Assembly (NCBI GenBank): GCA_964292295.1
Contig: CAXYVC010000005.1
Span: forward strand, 1 to 58,248
From: CAXYVC01 sp964292295
Lineage (GTDB): Bacteria > Acidobacteriota > Holophagae > Holophagales > Holophagaceae
Direction: 5' to 3'
Length of the DNA: 58,248 nt
Shown: positions 8,139 through 19,227 of the stretch, in pieces
Layout: every line of letters begins with the position of its first letter
Numbering within the stretch: the first letter of the stretch is position 1
The notes under the pieces: generated by a model
Seen by the model: only the letters and a program-made list of their open reading frames with translations
Told to the model about the DNA's origin: nothing
The model's database searches: none
Made by a program: the position numbers and the translations under genes

Positions 8139-9449
8139 ATGCCCTGGCTGACCTCCGCCGGCCCCCTGGACCTGACGGAGCCTCTGCCCCTGGGCATCCT
8201 CAACCTCACGCCGGACAGCTTCAGCGACGGCGGGTGCCACCTGGCGCCCGCCGATGCGCTGCGCCAGGGGGAGCGCCTGCTCCGGGAGGGCGCCCGCGCC
8301 CTGGACCTGGGCGCCGAGAGCACGCGCCCCGGGGCGGGCGTGCTGGACGCGGAGGCGGAGTGGGAACGGCTGGCGCCGGGCCTGGAGGCCCTCCGCGCGC
8401 GCCTCCCCAAGGCCGTGCTGAGCCTGGACACCCGCCACGCGGCGGTGGCCCTCAAGGGGCTCGGCCGCGGCGCCGCGGTGCTCAACGACGTGACCGGCTT
8501 CGAGGACGACGGCCTGCGGCGCCTCGCCCAGCACAGCGCCTGCGGTCTGATCGCCATGCGCAGCCGCCGGGAAGGCTCCGGGTTCCTCATGCCCGACTAC
8601 GGAGGGCCTGGCCACGCCAGCGCCGAGCCCGCCCTCGCGGAGCTGCGGGCCGTGCGCGACCGCCTGCTGCGGGACGGCATCGCGCCGGAACGCATCCTCC
8701 TCGACCCGGGCTTCGGCTTCGGCACTACCCATCGCGAGGACGAGGCCCTCTGGGAGGCCCTTCCCCGCATGCCCGAGCTTCTCCAGTGGCCCGCGGAGCG
8801 CATCTGCATCGCCATCAGCCGCAAGCGCTTCGTGGCGTGGCACACGGGCCAGCCGGAGCTGCCTCCGGCCCAGCGGGACGCGGCCACCCACGCCCTGCAC
8901 CGGGAGGCGGAGGCCCTGGGCTACCGCGTCTTCCGCACCCACGCCCTGCCCCCGCCCCTCATCCGCCCCGCCCGGGAGGAGGACCTGCCCGCCGTCGCCC
9001 GCGTGCAGGTGGCCAGCTGGCGGGCCGCCTACCAGGGCACCCTGCCCCAGGCCTTCCTGGAAACGCTGGATCCCCTCGAGGCCGAGCGGGGATTGCGTGC
9101 CGCCTTTGCGCGCCACCGAATCCTCGTGGTCGCACGCGCGGGGCACATCCTGGGGTTTGCCGCCGCGGGCCCCGGACCGGGCGCGGACGCGGACGCGGAG
9201 ATCCACGCCATCTACCTCCTGCCCTCCGCCTGGGGCCTGGGCTACGGCCGGCGCCTCCTGGACGCCCTGCTGCGGGAACTCCAGGGGGAGGGTTTCGCCT
9301 CCGCCGGGCTGTGGGTGCTGGAGCGCAATGCGCGCGCCCGGGCCTTCTACGAGGCCCTGGGCTGGGTTCCCGAAGGCACCCGCCGCACCGCCTGGCAGGG
9401 GGGCATCGCCCTGCCCGAGACCCGCTACCACCGCGAACTCCAGGCCTGA
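8139..9449 (+). CDS. folP: Dihydropteroate synthase fused to a GNAT acetyltransferase domain
   Basis: Residues 1 to about 272 are dihydropteroate synthase, which joins p-aminobenzoate to the pterin pyrophosphate in folate synthesis. Seen are LGILNLTPDSFSDGG, DLGAESTRPGA, SLDTRHAAVAL, NDVTGF, LLDPGFGFGTTHREDE and ISRKRF. The frame continues without interruption, from IRPAREEDLPAVARVQVASW at about residue 275 to the end, into a complete GNAT fold including IYLLPSAWGLGYGRRLLDAL (acetyl-CoA loop) and NARARAFYEALGW. The fusion replaces the usual last helix of the synthase. The 436-residue length is far above the roughly 270 of a free enzyme. The GNAT substrate cannot be predicted. The gene sits 4 bp after ftsH and 51 bp before glmM. 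Confidence 0.9.
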   Translation: MPWLTSAGPLDLTEPLPLGILNLTPDSFSDGGCHLAPADALRQGERLLREGARALDLGAESTRPGAGVLDAEAEWERLAPGLEALRARLPKAVLSLDTRHAAVALKGLGRGAAVLNDVTGFEDDGLRRLAQHSACGLIAMRSRREGSGFLMPDYGGPGHASAEPALAELRAVRDRLLRDGIAPERILLDPGFGFGTTHREDEALWEALPRMPELLQWPAERICIAISRKRFVAWHTGQPELPPAQRDAATHALHREAEALGYRVFRTHALPPPLIRPAREEDLPAVARVQVASWRAAYQGTLPQAFLETLDPLEAERGLRAAFARHRILVVARAGHILGFAAAGPGPGADADAEIHAIYLLPSAWGLGYGRRLLDALLRELQGEGFASAGLWVLERNARARAFYEALGWVPEGTRRTAWQGGIALPETRYHRELQA

Positions 9450-9500
9450 CGCCGCGCCCCTCCCGTGGGAGAATGAAGGGTTTTTCGGGAAGGATGCACC

Positions 9501-10808
9501 ATGACCCTGAGGTATTTCGGAACGGACGGCGTGCGCGGAAGGGCCTTCGAGGCCCCCCTCACCCTCGAGGACGCGGACCGCTGGGGCCGCGCCTGGGCGC
9601 ACGTGGCCCGCACCCGGGGCATCCGTGAGCTGGTGCTGGGCTGGGACCCGCGCCTGAGTTCCGAGGACCTGGCGGCGGCCTTCCTCCACGGCTGGGGAGA
9701 GCTTCCCGCCTGCGTCCTGGGCCTCGTGCCCACCCCCGCGGTGGCCTGGGCCACGGCGCGCCGCGAGGGCGCCTGGGGCCTGATGGTGAGCGCCAGCCAC
9801 AACCCGCCAGGGGACAATGGCATCAAGGGCTTCGACGGCCGGGGCGAGAAGCGCAGCGAAGCGGACGAGCAGGCCATCGAGGCCGCCTTCGAGGCCCTCG
9901 CAGCCCGTCCCGCGGGGCGGGCCAGCCTGGCCGTGGACGCCGCCCCCACCGAGGCCTACCTCGCCCACCTGGAAGGGATCGACCTGCCGGAGGGCCTCCG
10001 CCTCGTGGTGGACTGCGCCCACGGCGCCGCGGCCCCCTGGGCGGGACACCTGCTCCGCGGCGCGGGCATCACCTGGCTGGGCTGCCCGGCGGATGGCGCG
10101 CGCATCAACGTGGGCGTGGGATCCACCCACCTGGAGGCCCTCCAGGCGCGGGTCCGCGCCGAGGGCGCCTTCACGGGCGTCGCCTTCGATGGCGACAGCG
10201 ACCGCTGCCTCTTCGTGGATGGCGAGGGTGCCCTGGTGGATGGAGACCAGCTCCTCTGGCTGCTCGCCCGGGACCTCCGGGAGCAGGGTCATCCGGTGCC
10301 CGGGGTGGTGGGCACGCTGATGAGCAACGCGGGCCTGGAGGAAGCTCTCCGGGGAGCGGACATCCCCTTCGTGCGCACCCCCGTGGGCGACAAGTTCATG
10401 CTCCGGGAGCTGGGCCGCCGGGGCTGGGACCTGGCCGCCGAGGCCTCGGGCCACGTCATCCAGAAGCACGTGGGGCCCAGCGGCGACGGCCTGGCCACGG
10501 CCCTCGCGGTGCTGCGCGCCCTCCTGCGCCGCGAAGCGTCGGAACGCTGGTCCTGGCGCTTCCCCTCCTGGCCCCTGCGCCTGGTGAACGTGAAGGCCCG
10601 GGAGCGCAGGCCCCTGGAGGCCTGCGCCGCCCTCCGGGACGCCCAGGCGGAACTGGAGGCCACCCACGGCGGCGCCCTGCGCATCGTGGTGCGCTGGAGC
10701 GGCACGGAGCCCAAGCTGCGCCTCATGGTCGAGGCCCGGGAGGCGCGCCTCGTGGACGCGGCCCTGGAGGGCCTGGAGGCCGCTGCCCGCCGGGATCTTG
10801 GCCTCTGA
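9501..10808 (+). CDS. glmM: Phosphoglucosamine mutase
   Basis: Interconverts glucosamine-6-phosphate and glucosamine-1-phosphate for UDP-GlcNAc, peptidoglycan and LPS synthesis. It begins RYFGTDGVRG, carries the phosphoserine loop SASHNPPGDNGIKGF, the metal loop FDGDSDRCLF, the sugar-binding EASGH motif and the C-terminal phosphate-binding RWSGTEPKLRLM. The 435-residue length is typical. A good ribosome binding site (GGAAGGA) lies just upstream of the ATG at 9501. In many bacteria glmM lies close to folP and ftsH, as here. Confidence 0.95.
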   Translation: MTLRYFGTDGVRGRAFEAPLTLEDADRWGRAWAHVARTRGIRELVLGWDPRLSSEDLAAAFLHGWGELPACVLGLVPTPAVAWATARREGAWGLMVSASHNPPGDNGIKGFDGRGEKRSEADEQAIEAAFEALAARPAGRASLAVDAAPTEAYLAHLEGIDLPEGLRLVVDCAHGAAAPWAGHLLRGAGITWLGCPADGARINVGVGSTHLEALQARVRAEGAFTGVAFDGDSDRCLFVDGEGALVDGDQLLWLLARDLREQGHPVPGVVGTLMSNAGLEEALRGADIPFVRTPVGDKFMLRELGRRGWDLAAEASGHVIQKHVGPSGDGLATALAVLRALLRREASERWSWRFPSWPLRLVNVKARERRPLEACAALRDAQAELEATHGGALRIVVRWSGTEPKLRLMVEAREARLVDAALEGLEAAARRDLGL

Positions 10809-10845
10809 TCCGTCCCGCAACCTGCTAGTCTGACGGGAACCCGGC

Positions 10846-11604
10846 ATGGCCAGGACGGCCCTCACCTTGGAGCAGCGCGTGATCCGACTCGGCGTGAACA
10901 TCGACCATGTAGCGACCATCCGTCAGGCGCGCATGGGGCGGGAGCCAGAGCCGGTGGCCGCGGCCCTGCTGGCGCAGAGCGCCGGTGCGCACGGCATCAC
11001 GGTGCACCTCCGGGGCGACCGTCGGCACATCCAGGAGCGGGACGTGCGGGTGCTGAAGGAGGTCCTGGCCGTCCCCCTCAACGTGGAGAGCGCGGCCACG
11101 CCGGAGGCCATGGAGGTGCTCGTCCCCGTCAAGCCGGACTGGGTGACCCTGGTGCCCGAGAACCGGGACGAGCTCACCACCCAGGGCGGCCTGGACGTGG
11201 CCTTCCTGCACGCCCACCTGCGCCAGACGGTGCGGGAGCTGCGCAAGTACGACATCCGTGTGAGCCTCTTCATCGACCCGGACAAGGAGCAGGTGAAGAA
11301 GGCCATGGACGTGGGCGCCGACGCGGTGGAGTTCAACACCGGCACCTACGCCGACCTGCCCGAGGGCATGGATCCCTCCGTGGAGCTGGACCGCATGCGC
11401 GAAGGGGCACGCCTCGCCGCGCGCCTGGGCCTGCGGGTGCTCGCCGGGCACGGTCTCTCCGTGCGCAACGTGGGCCCCGTGGCCGCGATCCCCGAGATGG
11501 AGGAGCTGAACATCGGCCACAGCATCATGGGGCGCGCCATGCTGGTGGGCATGGAGGCCGCGGTGAAGGAGATGATGGCGGCCATGGCGGAGGCCCGCGC
11601 ATGA
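10846..11604 (+). CDS. pdxJ: Pyridoxine 5'-phosphate synthase
   Basis: Condenses 1-deoxyxylulose-5-phosphate with 3-amino-2-oxopropyl phosphate in the DXP-dependent vitamin B6 pathway. The hallmark RLGVNIDHVATIRQAR lies at about residues 14-29. HLRGDRRHIQERDV, NVESAATPEAM, SLFIDPD, VEFNTGTYAD and AGHGLSVRNV follow in family order, ending with NIGHSIMGRAMLVGM. At 252 residues it is slightly longer than usual because of a short N-terminal extension before RLGVN; a later internal start is possible. It follows glmM after 37 bp. Confidence 0.94.
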   Translation: MARTALTLEQRVIRLGVNIDHVATIRQARMGREPEPVAAALLAQSAGAHGITVHLRGDRRHIQERDVRVLKEVLAVPLNVESAATPEAMEVLVPVKPDWVTLVPENRDELTTQGGLDVAFLHAHLRQTVRELRKYDIRVSLFIDPDKEQVKKAMDVGADAVEFNTGTYADLPEGMDPSVELDRMREGARLAARLGLRVLAGHGLSVRNVGPVAAIPEMEELNIGHSIMGRAMLVGMEAAVKEMMAAMAEARA

Positions 11605-11653
11605 ACCGCGGCGGCGACGCCCCCGGATGCCCCGCGCGGCGGGGGAGGGCCTG

Positions 11654-12475
11654 ATGTCCAACCTGCGCGGGAACCTCCAGAGCATCAGCCTCACCGACGT
11701 GATCCAGCTGCTGCACGTGAACCGCAAGACGGGCAAGCTCCACGTCATCAACGGCAAGCACACGGGCACGCTGTACGTCCTGAACGGCGACGTGATCCAC
11801 GCCGAGACGCCCCAGACCGCGGGGGAAAGCGCCGCCTTCGAGGTCCTGGAGTGGGACAAGGGCGAGTTCGAGTTCGCGGCGCTCAAGATCAAGGCGCCCA
11901 CCAGCATCCGCCGTTCCGTGCAGGACCTGCTCCTGGAGTCCGCCCGCACCGCGGACAGCCGCAAGCGCCTGCGCGCCGTCTTCTCCAACCTCCACGCCCT
12001 GCCCTGGCCCACGCTGCGGGATCCCCAGCTCACCCAGGGGCTGAAGCTATTCCCCGAGGACCGCAAGGTCCTGCCCTTCTTCGACGGCTTCCGCGACTTC
12101 GTGGAGGTCATCCAGGCCAGTGGCCTGGGCGAGGTGGCCGTCCTCCTGGCCGCGCTCACCCTGAAGGAAGCGGGCCGCCTCCAGGTGCTGGAGCCCACCG
12201 TCACCGTGGCCGCCACCCCGCTCAAGACGGGCTTCTTCCGGAAGGCCGACCACGTGGAGCTCAGCAGCACCGTGGCCTCCGTCTGGCGCCTCATGGGCCC
12301 CTACCGGAACGAACCCATCCACCACGTCCGCATCCTCTGGCCCGACGGCCCGGCCGTGGAGCCCGTCCAGTTCGTGGACGGGCTGGAGGATCAGCGCATC
12401 GCCATCCCGAAGGAACTCATGCAAGCCTGGGGCGTACCCGAAGGGATGTTCGTCAGCGTACGGCCCGCCCCCTAG
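11654..12475 (+). CDS. DUF4388 domain protein
   Basis: A 273-residue cytosolic protein. Its N-terminus (LRGNLQSISLTDVIQLLHVN, then RKTGKLHV and GTLYVLNGDVIHAET) is the DUF4388/PatA-like fold often found in signalling proteins of Acidobacteria, Deltaproteobacteria and cyanobacteria. The remaining 170 residues have no recognised domain. The ATG at 11654 was chosen because the domain starts there and a G-rich Shine-Dalgarno tract precedes it; nine more residues could be added from 11627. It lies 8 bp upstream of the CheZ-like gene, suggesting joint signalling function. The biochemical role is unknown. Confidence 0.82.
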   Translation: MSNLRGNLQSISLTDVIQLLHVNRKTGKLHVINGKHTGTLYVLNGDVIHAETPQTAGESAAFEVLEWDKGEFEFAALKIKAPTSIRRSVQDLLLESARTADSRKRLRAVFSNLHALPWPTLRDPQLTQGLKLFPEDRKVLPFFDGFRDFVEVIQASGLGEVAVLLAALTLKEAGRLQVLEPTVTVAATPLKTGFFRKADHVELSSTVASVWRLMGPYRNEPIHHVRILWPDGPAVEPVQFVDGLEDQRIAIPKELMQAWGVPEGMFVSVRPAP

Positions 12476-12483
12476 GAGCACCC

Positions 12484-13449
12484 ATGACGGAGCAGGATAT
12501 GCCGGATCAGGACCCCCCCAGCGCCGTGCCCACGCCCCTCCCCGATGAGCCGGAGAGCCTGCTGGTCGAGTTCAGGGAGCGCAGCGAGGCCCTGGACCGC
12601 AGGCTGGACAACCTGCTGGAACTCATCCAGTCCATCCGCGGCGAGCTGCGGGACGAATCCACCCGCAGCCTGTCCCGCCTGGCCGAGGTGGCCACGGACA
12701 TGGCCAACGGCCGCGTGTACCAGCGCATCGACCTGGAGGCCAAGGGCGAGATCGGGGCCCTGGTGGCCAGCCTCAACCAGACCCTCGCCAACCTGCAGCA
12801 GCTCGACGCCTCCGTGAAGCAGCAGAGCACCCAGGTGCCCGAGCTGGCGGCCCAGCTGGACGCCATCACGGCGGACACGGAGGAGGCCACCCAGAGCGTC
12901 ATGAACCGCCTGGACACCCTGATGGGAGCCGCCGACGCGGCTGGCCACGCGATCCAGGCCGCGGCCAAGGCCCACCAGGAGCGCGAGGCCACCCACCAGC
13001 GCTTCCAGGAACGCATCGACGCCTTCCTGGCCCGCGCCACCGAAGGGGAGGATCCCCAGCGCGTGGCCCAGGAGGTGCTGGACTTCCTCTTCGAGCACCA
13101 GACCACCACCCGCCTGCCCCCGGTGGACCTGAGCGCCTGCCAGGAGCAGCTGAAGGGCATCTCCGACGAGGCCTTCGAGATCCTGAACACCCTCCAGTTC
13201 CAGGACATCACCCGCCAGAAGGTGGAGAAGGTCGTCCAGCTCCTGAAGCAGTTCAAGACGGGCCTCGGACGCCTGCTCGCCATCTTCAAGATCGAAGGCG
13301 AAGAGGGGGAAGCCGCCACCGGTCAGGAGGTCTTCGAGCAGCGGCAGGTGGCCACCCAGGACCACATCTTCGACGTCTCCCTCGAGGCGGACCAGAAGAA
13401 GGAGTCCGTGGAGGACATCATCGCCCAGTTCCGCAAGGGCAAGGGCTGA
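12484..13449 (+). CDS. Soluble HAMP-like / CheZ-like phosphatase
   Basis: A 321-residue soluble protein. After an acidic, proline-rich leader, residues about 60-115 match a HAMP pattern (VATDMANGRVYQRIDLEAKG, then EIGALVASLNQ) and continue into long coiled-coil. Residues about 215-265 contain the CheZ active-site signature LQFQDITRQKVEKV. Asp241 and Gln245 have the same four-residue spacing as the catalytic Asp and Gln of E. coli CheZ. It probably dephosphorylates a receiver-domain protein. The usual CheY-tethering C-terminal peptide is not obvious. It is coupled to the DUF4388 gene, and no cheA or cheY is nearby. HAMP domains normally follow a membrane helix, which is absent here. Confidence 0.8.
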   Translation: MTEQDMPDQDPPSAVPTPLPDEPESLLVEFRERSEALDRRLDNLLELIQSIRGELRDESTRSLSRLAEVATDMANGRVYQRIDLEAKGEIGALVASLNQTLANLQQLDASVKQQSTQVPELAAQLDAITADTEEATQSVMNRLDTLMGAADAAGHAIQAAAKAHQEREATHQRFQERIDAFLARATEGEDPQRVAQEVLDFLFEHQTTTRLPPVDLSACQEQLKGISDEAFEILNTLQFQDITRQKVEKVVQLLKQFKTGLGRLLAIFKIEGEEGEAATGQEVFEQRQVATQDHIFDVSLEADQKKESVEDIIAQFRKGKG

Positions 13450-13468
13450 CGCTCGGCACCTCGCGGGC

Positions 13469-14299
13469 TCAGGGCGCCTTCGGGGCGCCCGCCAGCTCCC
13501 ACGCGTAGCGCACGAGCTGGCCCGTGCGCTGGGCGGCCCGCTCCAGCTGGAGCTTCAGCGTGTCCCCCTGGCGGTTCCAGAAGACCATCCAGTAGGCCGT
13601 GCCGCGCCGCGGCCGCTGGCCGTCCACCGGCGTCGTGCGATCGGCCTCCCGGTCCGCGTCCAGGAGCGCGGGCATCAGGGCGTTGCTCTCGGCCACCCAG
13701 CGCCAGGGCGCCTCATAGAGGCCGCGCTCCCGCTCGGCGGGCCGCGCCTGGAGCTCGTCCTCGCGCAGGAAGCGCTCCAGCAGGCCGCTCTCCCAGCGGG
13801 CGTGCACGCCCCGCTGGCCGCTCTCCTGCCCGTTGTGGTTGCGCGCACAGTGCAGGGGCACGTGCACGTCCGCCACGTAGTGCCCGAGGACCGCCGTGAG
13901 GAAGACCACCTGGCGGCGGTCCCGGGCCTTGAAGGCCTCCACCAGGTCCCGGAGGCGGTCCTGGATGATCCAGGGCGCGAGGCCCGCCTTCTGGAAGGCC
14001 TTGGGACCCAGCAGGCGCATGGCCGCCTGGACGTCCCTCGGGATGTCCTCCGCCCGGCCGTAGACCTCCACGTCGAGGTAGTGCCGCGGGCCCTCCTTGC
14101 GGTCGTGGGCCTTCCAGCGGTCGGGGTCCGAGGCGTGCTCCCGCACGAAGGCCTCCTGGCCCTCGAACCATGGTGCCATCTGCGGGGGAAGCGTGCGGAG
14201 GCTCAGGCCGGCCACCACACGATGGCCCGCGTCCCCCCAGGCGCGCAGAGGGAGCGTCGCGACCAGGGCCGCGAGGAGCAGCGGGAAGACGGGCTTCAT
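13469..14299 (-). CDS. Secreted S1/P1-type zinc nuclease
   Basis: A 276-residue exported enzyme with a signal peptide (MKPVFPLLLAALVATLPLRA) followed directly by WGDAGHRVVAG, where the N-terminal Trp and His act as zinc ligands in S1/P1 nucleases. Further ligand motifs are HYLDVEV, VLGHYVADVHVPLHC and the C-terminal half with RNHNGQESG. The family cleaves single-stranded nucleic acids and 3'-nucleotides outside the cytoplasm. A phospholipase-C-like activity is the alternative within the same fold. It lies 6 bp downstream of lepB on the same strand and converges on the CheZ-like gene. Confidence 0.85.
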   Translation of the reverse strand: MKPVFPLLLAALVATLPLRAWGDAGHRVVAGLSLRTLPPQMAPWFEGQEAFVREHASDPDRWKAHDRKEGPRHYLDVEVYGRAEDIPRDVQAAMRLLGPKAFQKAGLAPWIIQDRLRDLVEAFKARDRRQVVFLTAVLGHYVADVHVPLHCARNHNGQESGQRGVHARWESGLLERFLREDELQARPAERERGLYEAPWRWVAESNALMPALLDADREADRTTPVDGQRPRRGTAYWMVFWNRQGDTLKLQLERAAQRTGQLVRYAWELAGAPKAP

Positions 14300-14304
14300 G
14301 CGCT

Positions 14305-15207
14305 TCAGCGGGGGATGGTGCCGGTGCGCTCCCAGCGCGTCCAGACGAAGAAGTGGCGGGCGCCGTCGACGAAGTTCATCAGCACGTCGCCGGGGTGCTC
14401 GGGCACCTTGGCCTGGGTGTCGTCGTGGCCGCCCTCCCGGAAGCTCCACCACACCAGGAAGGGCCGGCCCCGCAGGTGGTCCAGGGGCACGAAGCCCCAG
14501 TAGCGGCTGTCCGCACTGTTGTCGCGGTTGTCGCCCATGGCGAAGAGGTAGCCCTCGGGCACCGTGAAGGCTCCCAGGTGGTCCCGGAAGGCGTCCGTCT
14601 GTATGCCGCTGCCCTGGCGGTCCGCGGCATACACCACGGGGTCCAGGAAGGGCCACACCGTGCCGCTGGCTGCCTCGACGTTGCCGGCGTCGCGCCCCTC
14701 GGGCCAGGGGCCAGGCTCGGGCTGGTTCTTGTAGATGGGGTGGCCGTCGATCACGCGCTCGATGACGTCCTTGGGCTCGGCCCCCTGGGGATCGAGCCGG
14801 TGGTGCTCGAAGGCCCCCGTGACGAGCTTCCCGTTCACGTAGAGGCGCTTGGCGCGGATCTCCACCCGGTCGCCGGGCAGGGCCACGCAGCGCTTCACGT
14901 AGTCCATGTCGCGGTCCAGCGGGTAGCGGAAGACGATGATGTCCCCCCGCTTCACCGGGCGCATGGGGAAGAGCTTCTCCTCCCAGGCCCACTGGGGCTT
15001 GGCGAAGAGGAACTTGTTCACCAGCAGGTGGTCCCCGATCATCAGCGTGTTGCGCATGGAGGCCGTGGGGATCGTGAACTGCTGGCCCACGAAGGTCTTG
15101 AAGAACATGATCAGGAGCACGGCGAAGCAGATGACCTCGGCGTTGTCCCGCCAGGCGCCCTTGGCGGCCCCCGGCGGCAGGTTCTGCTGCTTCTCTTCCT
15201 TGCCCAT
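14305..15207 (-). CDS. lepB: Signal peptidase I
   Basis: The membrane-bound serine/lysine protease that removes signal peptides from exported proteins. One N-terminal transmembrane segment (about residues 23-42) is followed by the catalytic serine motif PTASMRNTL, the lysine motif DYVKRCVALPGD and the C-terminal box GDNRDNSADSRYWGFVP. The 300-residue length fits a Gram-negative type with a large periplasmic insert. It is followed on the same strand by an exported nuclease, itself a likely substrate. Confidence 0.95.
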   Translation of the reverse strand: MGKEEKQQNLPPGAAKGAWRDNAEVICFAVLLIMFFKTFVGQQFTIPTASMRNTLMIGDHLLVNKFLFAKPQWAWEEKLFPMRPVKRGDIIVFRYPLDRDMDYVKRCVALPGDRVEIRAKRLYVNGKLVTGAFEHHRLDPQGAEPKDVIERVIDGHPIYKNQPEPGPWPEGRDAGNVEAASGTVWPFLDPVVYAADRQGSGIQTDAFRDHLGAFTVPEGYLFAMGDNRDNSADSRYWGFVPLDHLRGRPFLVWWSFREGGHDDTQAKVPEHPGDVLMNFVDGARHFFVWTRWERTGTIPR

Positions 15208-15274
15208 GCGAACTCCGCGATTGCAGGCTCCATGATGCCACGGCCGCGGGCGCCAACGCCCGCAGGATGCGCGC

Positions 15275-15861
15275 TCAGGAGCGGGAACGGGAGGGCAGGT
15301 CCGTGAAGCCCCGGCTCACGAGCCGGTTCACGCACACCCAGGAGCCCCCCTCGAACTGGAAGGCCTCCACCTCGCCCAGGTCCGGCAGCAGGAAGGCGCG
15401 GCGCCGCTGCCCCGAGGGCGCGGTGCTCTCCACCCACACACCCACCCGGGGATGGTCCCGGGGCAGCAGGCCCACAGGGAACTCCCGCGTGCCCCAGCCG
15501 ATCACCGCGTGGCGCGTGCCCCGCACTTCCCAGGCAGGCACGGCGGGGAAGCCCTCGGGGAGGAGCACCAGCCCCCCTCCCCTGCCGTCCGGCAGCGCCA
15601 GCCCACCCCTCTGGGCGCACTGGAGCACCTCCAGGCGGTTGCTCAGGGTCTGGTAGGAGACCCGGATCAGGAGGCTTCCCCCCTCCTCCTTGGTCGCCAT
15701 GACCCGGGCCTGGAGCCGTTCCTCGTGGCGCCGAGGCTCCGGAAGCCGGGGATCCTCGTACAGGAGCGTGAGGCCCTCTTCGCGGGGGTGGAAGCGCCCG
15801 GTCGCCGCCCTGGGCCCGCAGGCGCAGGCCAGCAGCAGGAGCAGGGCGGCGAGGGCGCGGG

Positions 15862-15865
<4 letters not shown>
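15275..15865 (-). CDS. Putative lipoprotein of unknown function
   Basis: A 196-residue protein with a lipoprotein signal: a short hydrophobic run and lipobox LLAC ending at Cys15 or Cys17. The mature part is beta-rich (RLQARVMATKEEGGSLLIRV, PVGLLPRDHPRVGVWVES) with no motif I recognise. Its ATG overlaps the tex stop by 4 nt (ATGA), so it is translationally coupled to tex. Envelope localisation is inferred from the signal only. Confidence 0.75.
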
Positions 15866-18282
<2,417 letters not shown>

Positions 18283-18385
18283 GATGCTTCCCTTCCCTGC
18301 GGGGCGAAAGCGCCATCATACCCCAGGCCCGCGCCACGCCTCCCGGCCCTTGTGTAGACTGGCGAAAGCACATGGAGCGCATCCC

Positions 18386-19045
18386 GTGAACGACTGGTTC
18401 CAATCCCAGGTCTTCAGCATCGGCATCCTCGGCGGAGGCCGGGGCGGGAACGGGCTCTTCCAGTTCTTCCGTGCCAGCTCGGTCGCGCGCATCTGCTTCG
18501 TGGTGGACCCGAACCCCTCCGCGCCTGCCATCGTCGCGGCGCGGGAGGCGGGCATCCCCGTCTTCACCGACGACGACGTCGCCCTGTCCCACCAGCTCCC
18601 CGACTTCCTCTTCGACTCCACCGGGGACGCGGAGCTCGAGGCCCGCGTGAAGCACCGCATCATGGGAAGCGCCACGCGCTTCATCACGCCCATCACCAGC
18701 CGAATGATGGTTCAGGTCATCGAGGAGAACGCCACGCGCGTGCGCGAGGAGGTCTCGGGCATCGTCACCCAGATCAAGCAGGAGCTTGGCTCCAGCCTCG
18801 ACGGGAGCCGCGGCCTGGTGCAGCGCATCAACCAGATCATGGGCAGCATGCAGATGCTCGCCCTCAACGCCAGCATCGAGGCGGCCAAGGCGGGTGTCCA
18901 CGGGCGCGGCTTTGCCGTGGTGGCCGACCACATGGGCAAGTCGGTGGAGAACGTCCGCAAGGTCACCCAGGAGATCGACGCCGTGAACGCCAACATCCTG
19001 CAGGTCTCCCAGCAGGTGGACGCGGTGCTCGGCAAGCTGCACTGA
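18386..19045 (+). CDS. Rossmann-type N-terminal domain fused to a short methyl-accepting-type signalling domain
   Basis: A 219-residue soluble protein without membrane segments. Residues 1 to about 100 resemble a nucleotide- or CoA-binding Rossmann fold: FSIGILGGGRGGNGLFQFF, the strand-helix unit RICFVVDPNP, then AAREAGIPVFTDDD and LPDFLFDSTGD. The C-terminal half is helical and ends in the receptor hairpin: MLALNASIEAAKAGVHGRGF followed by AVVADHM, close to the MCP consensus. The GTG at 18386 follows GGAG with 8 nt spacing; no in-frame ATG is available. This looks like a cytoplasmic chemoreceptor-like sensor of a dinucleotide or metabolite. No cheA or cheW is nearby. Confidence 0.8.
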   Translation: MNDWFQSQVFSIGILGGGRGGNGLFQFFRASSVARICFVVDPNPSAPAIVAAREAGIPVFTDDDVALSHQLPDFLFDSTGDAELEARVKHRIMGSATRFITPITSRMMVQVIEENATRVREEVSGIVTQIKQELGSSLDGSRGLVQRINQIMGSMQMLALNASIEAAKAGVHGRGFAVVADHMGKSVENVRKVTQEIDAVNANILQVSQQVDAVLGKLH

Positions 19046-19126
19046 GCCCGGCTGATGCGCTTGCGGCCAACCTTTCGAGCGGGATTCAGGCCAGGCTCGG
19101 GCTGGCCCGAACTGCGAGGGGCGATG

Positions 19127-19174
19127 CGGGTCGTGCAGGGCGCATGCGCCCGAAGCGGGGACCCCCACGACCCG
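19127..19174. terminator. Large hairpin, likely bidirectional terminator
   Basis: Outer arms CGGGTCGTG (19127-19135) and CACGACCCG (19166-19174) enclose a perfect palindrome, GGGCGCATGCGCCC (19138-19151). It lies between the convergent ends of the MCP-like gene and xerC. No T-tract follows, so intrinsic termination is inferred from position and stem strength. Confidence 0.5.
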
Positions 19175-19227
19175 GGTGTCGCGAGCCGCACGGCCCAAGG
19201 CGCGACGGCCAGGCCGAAGAGCCCTGG

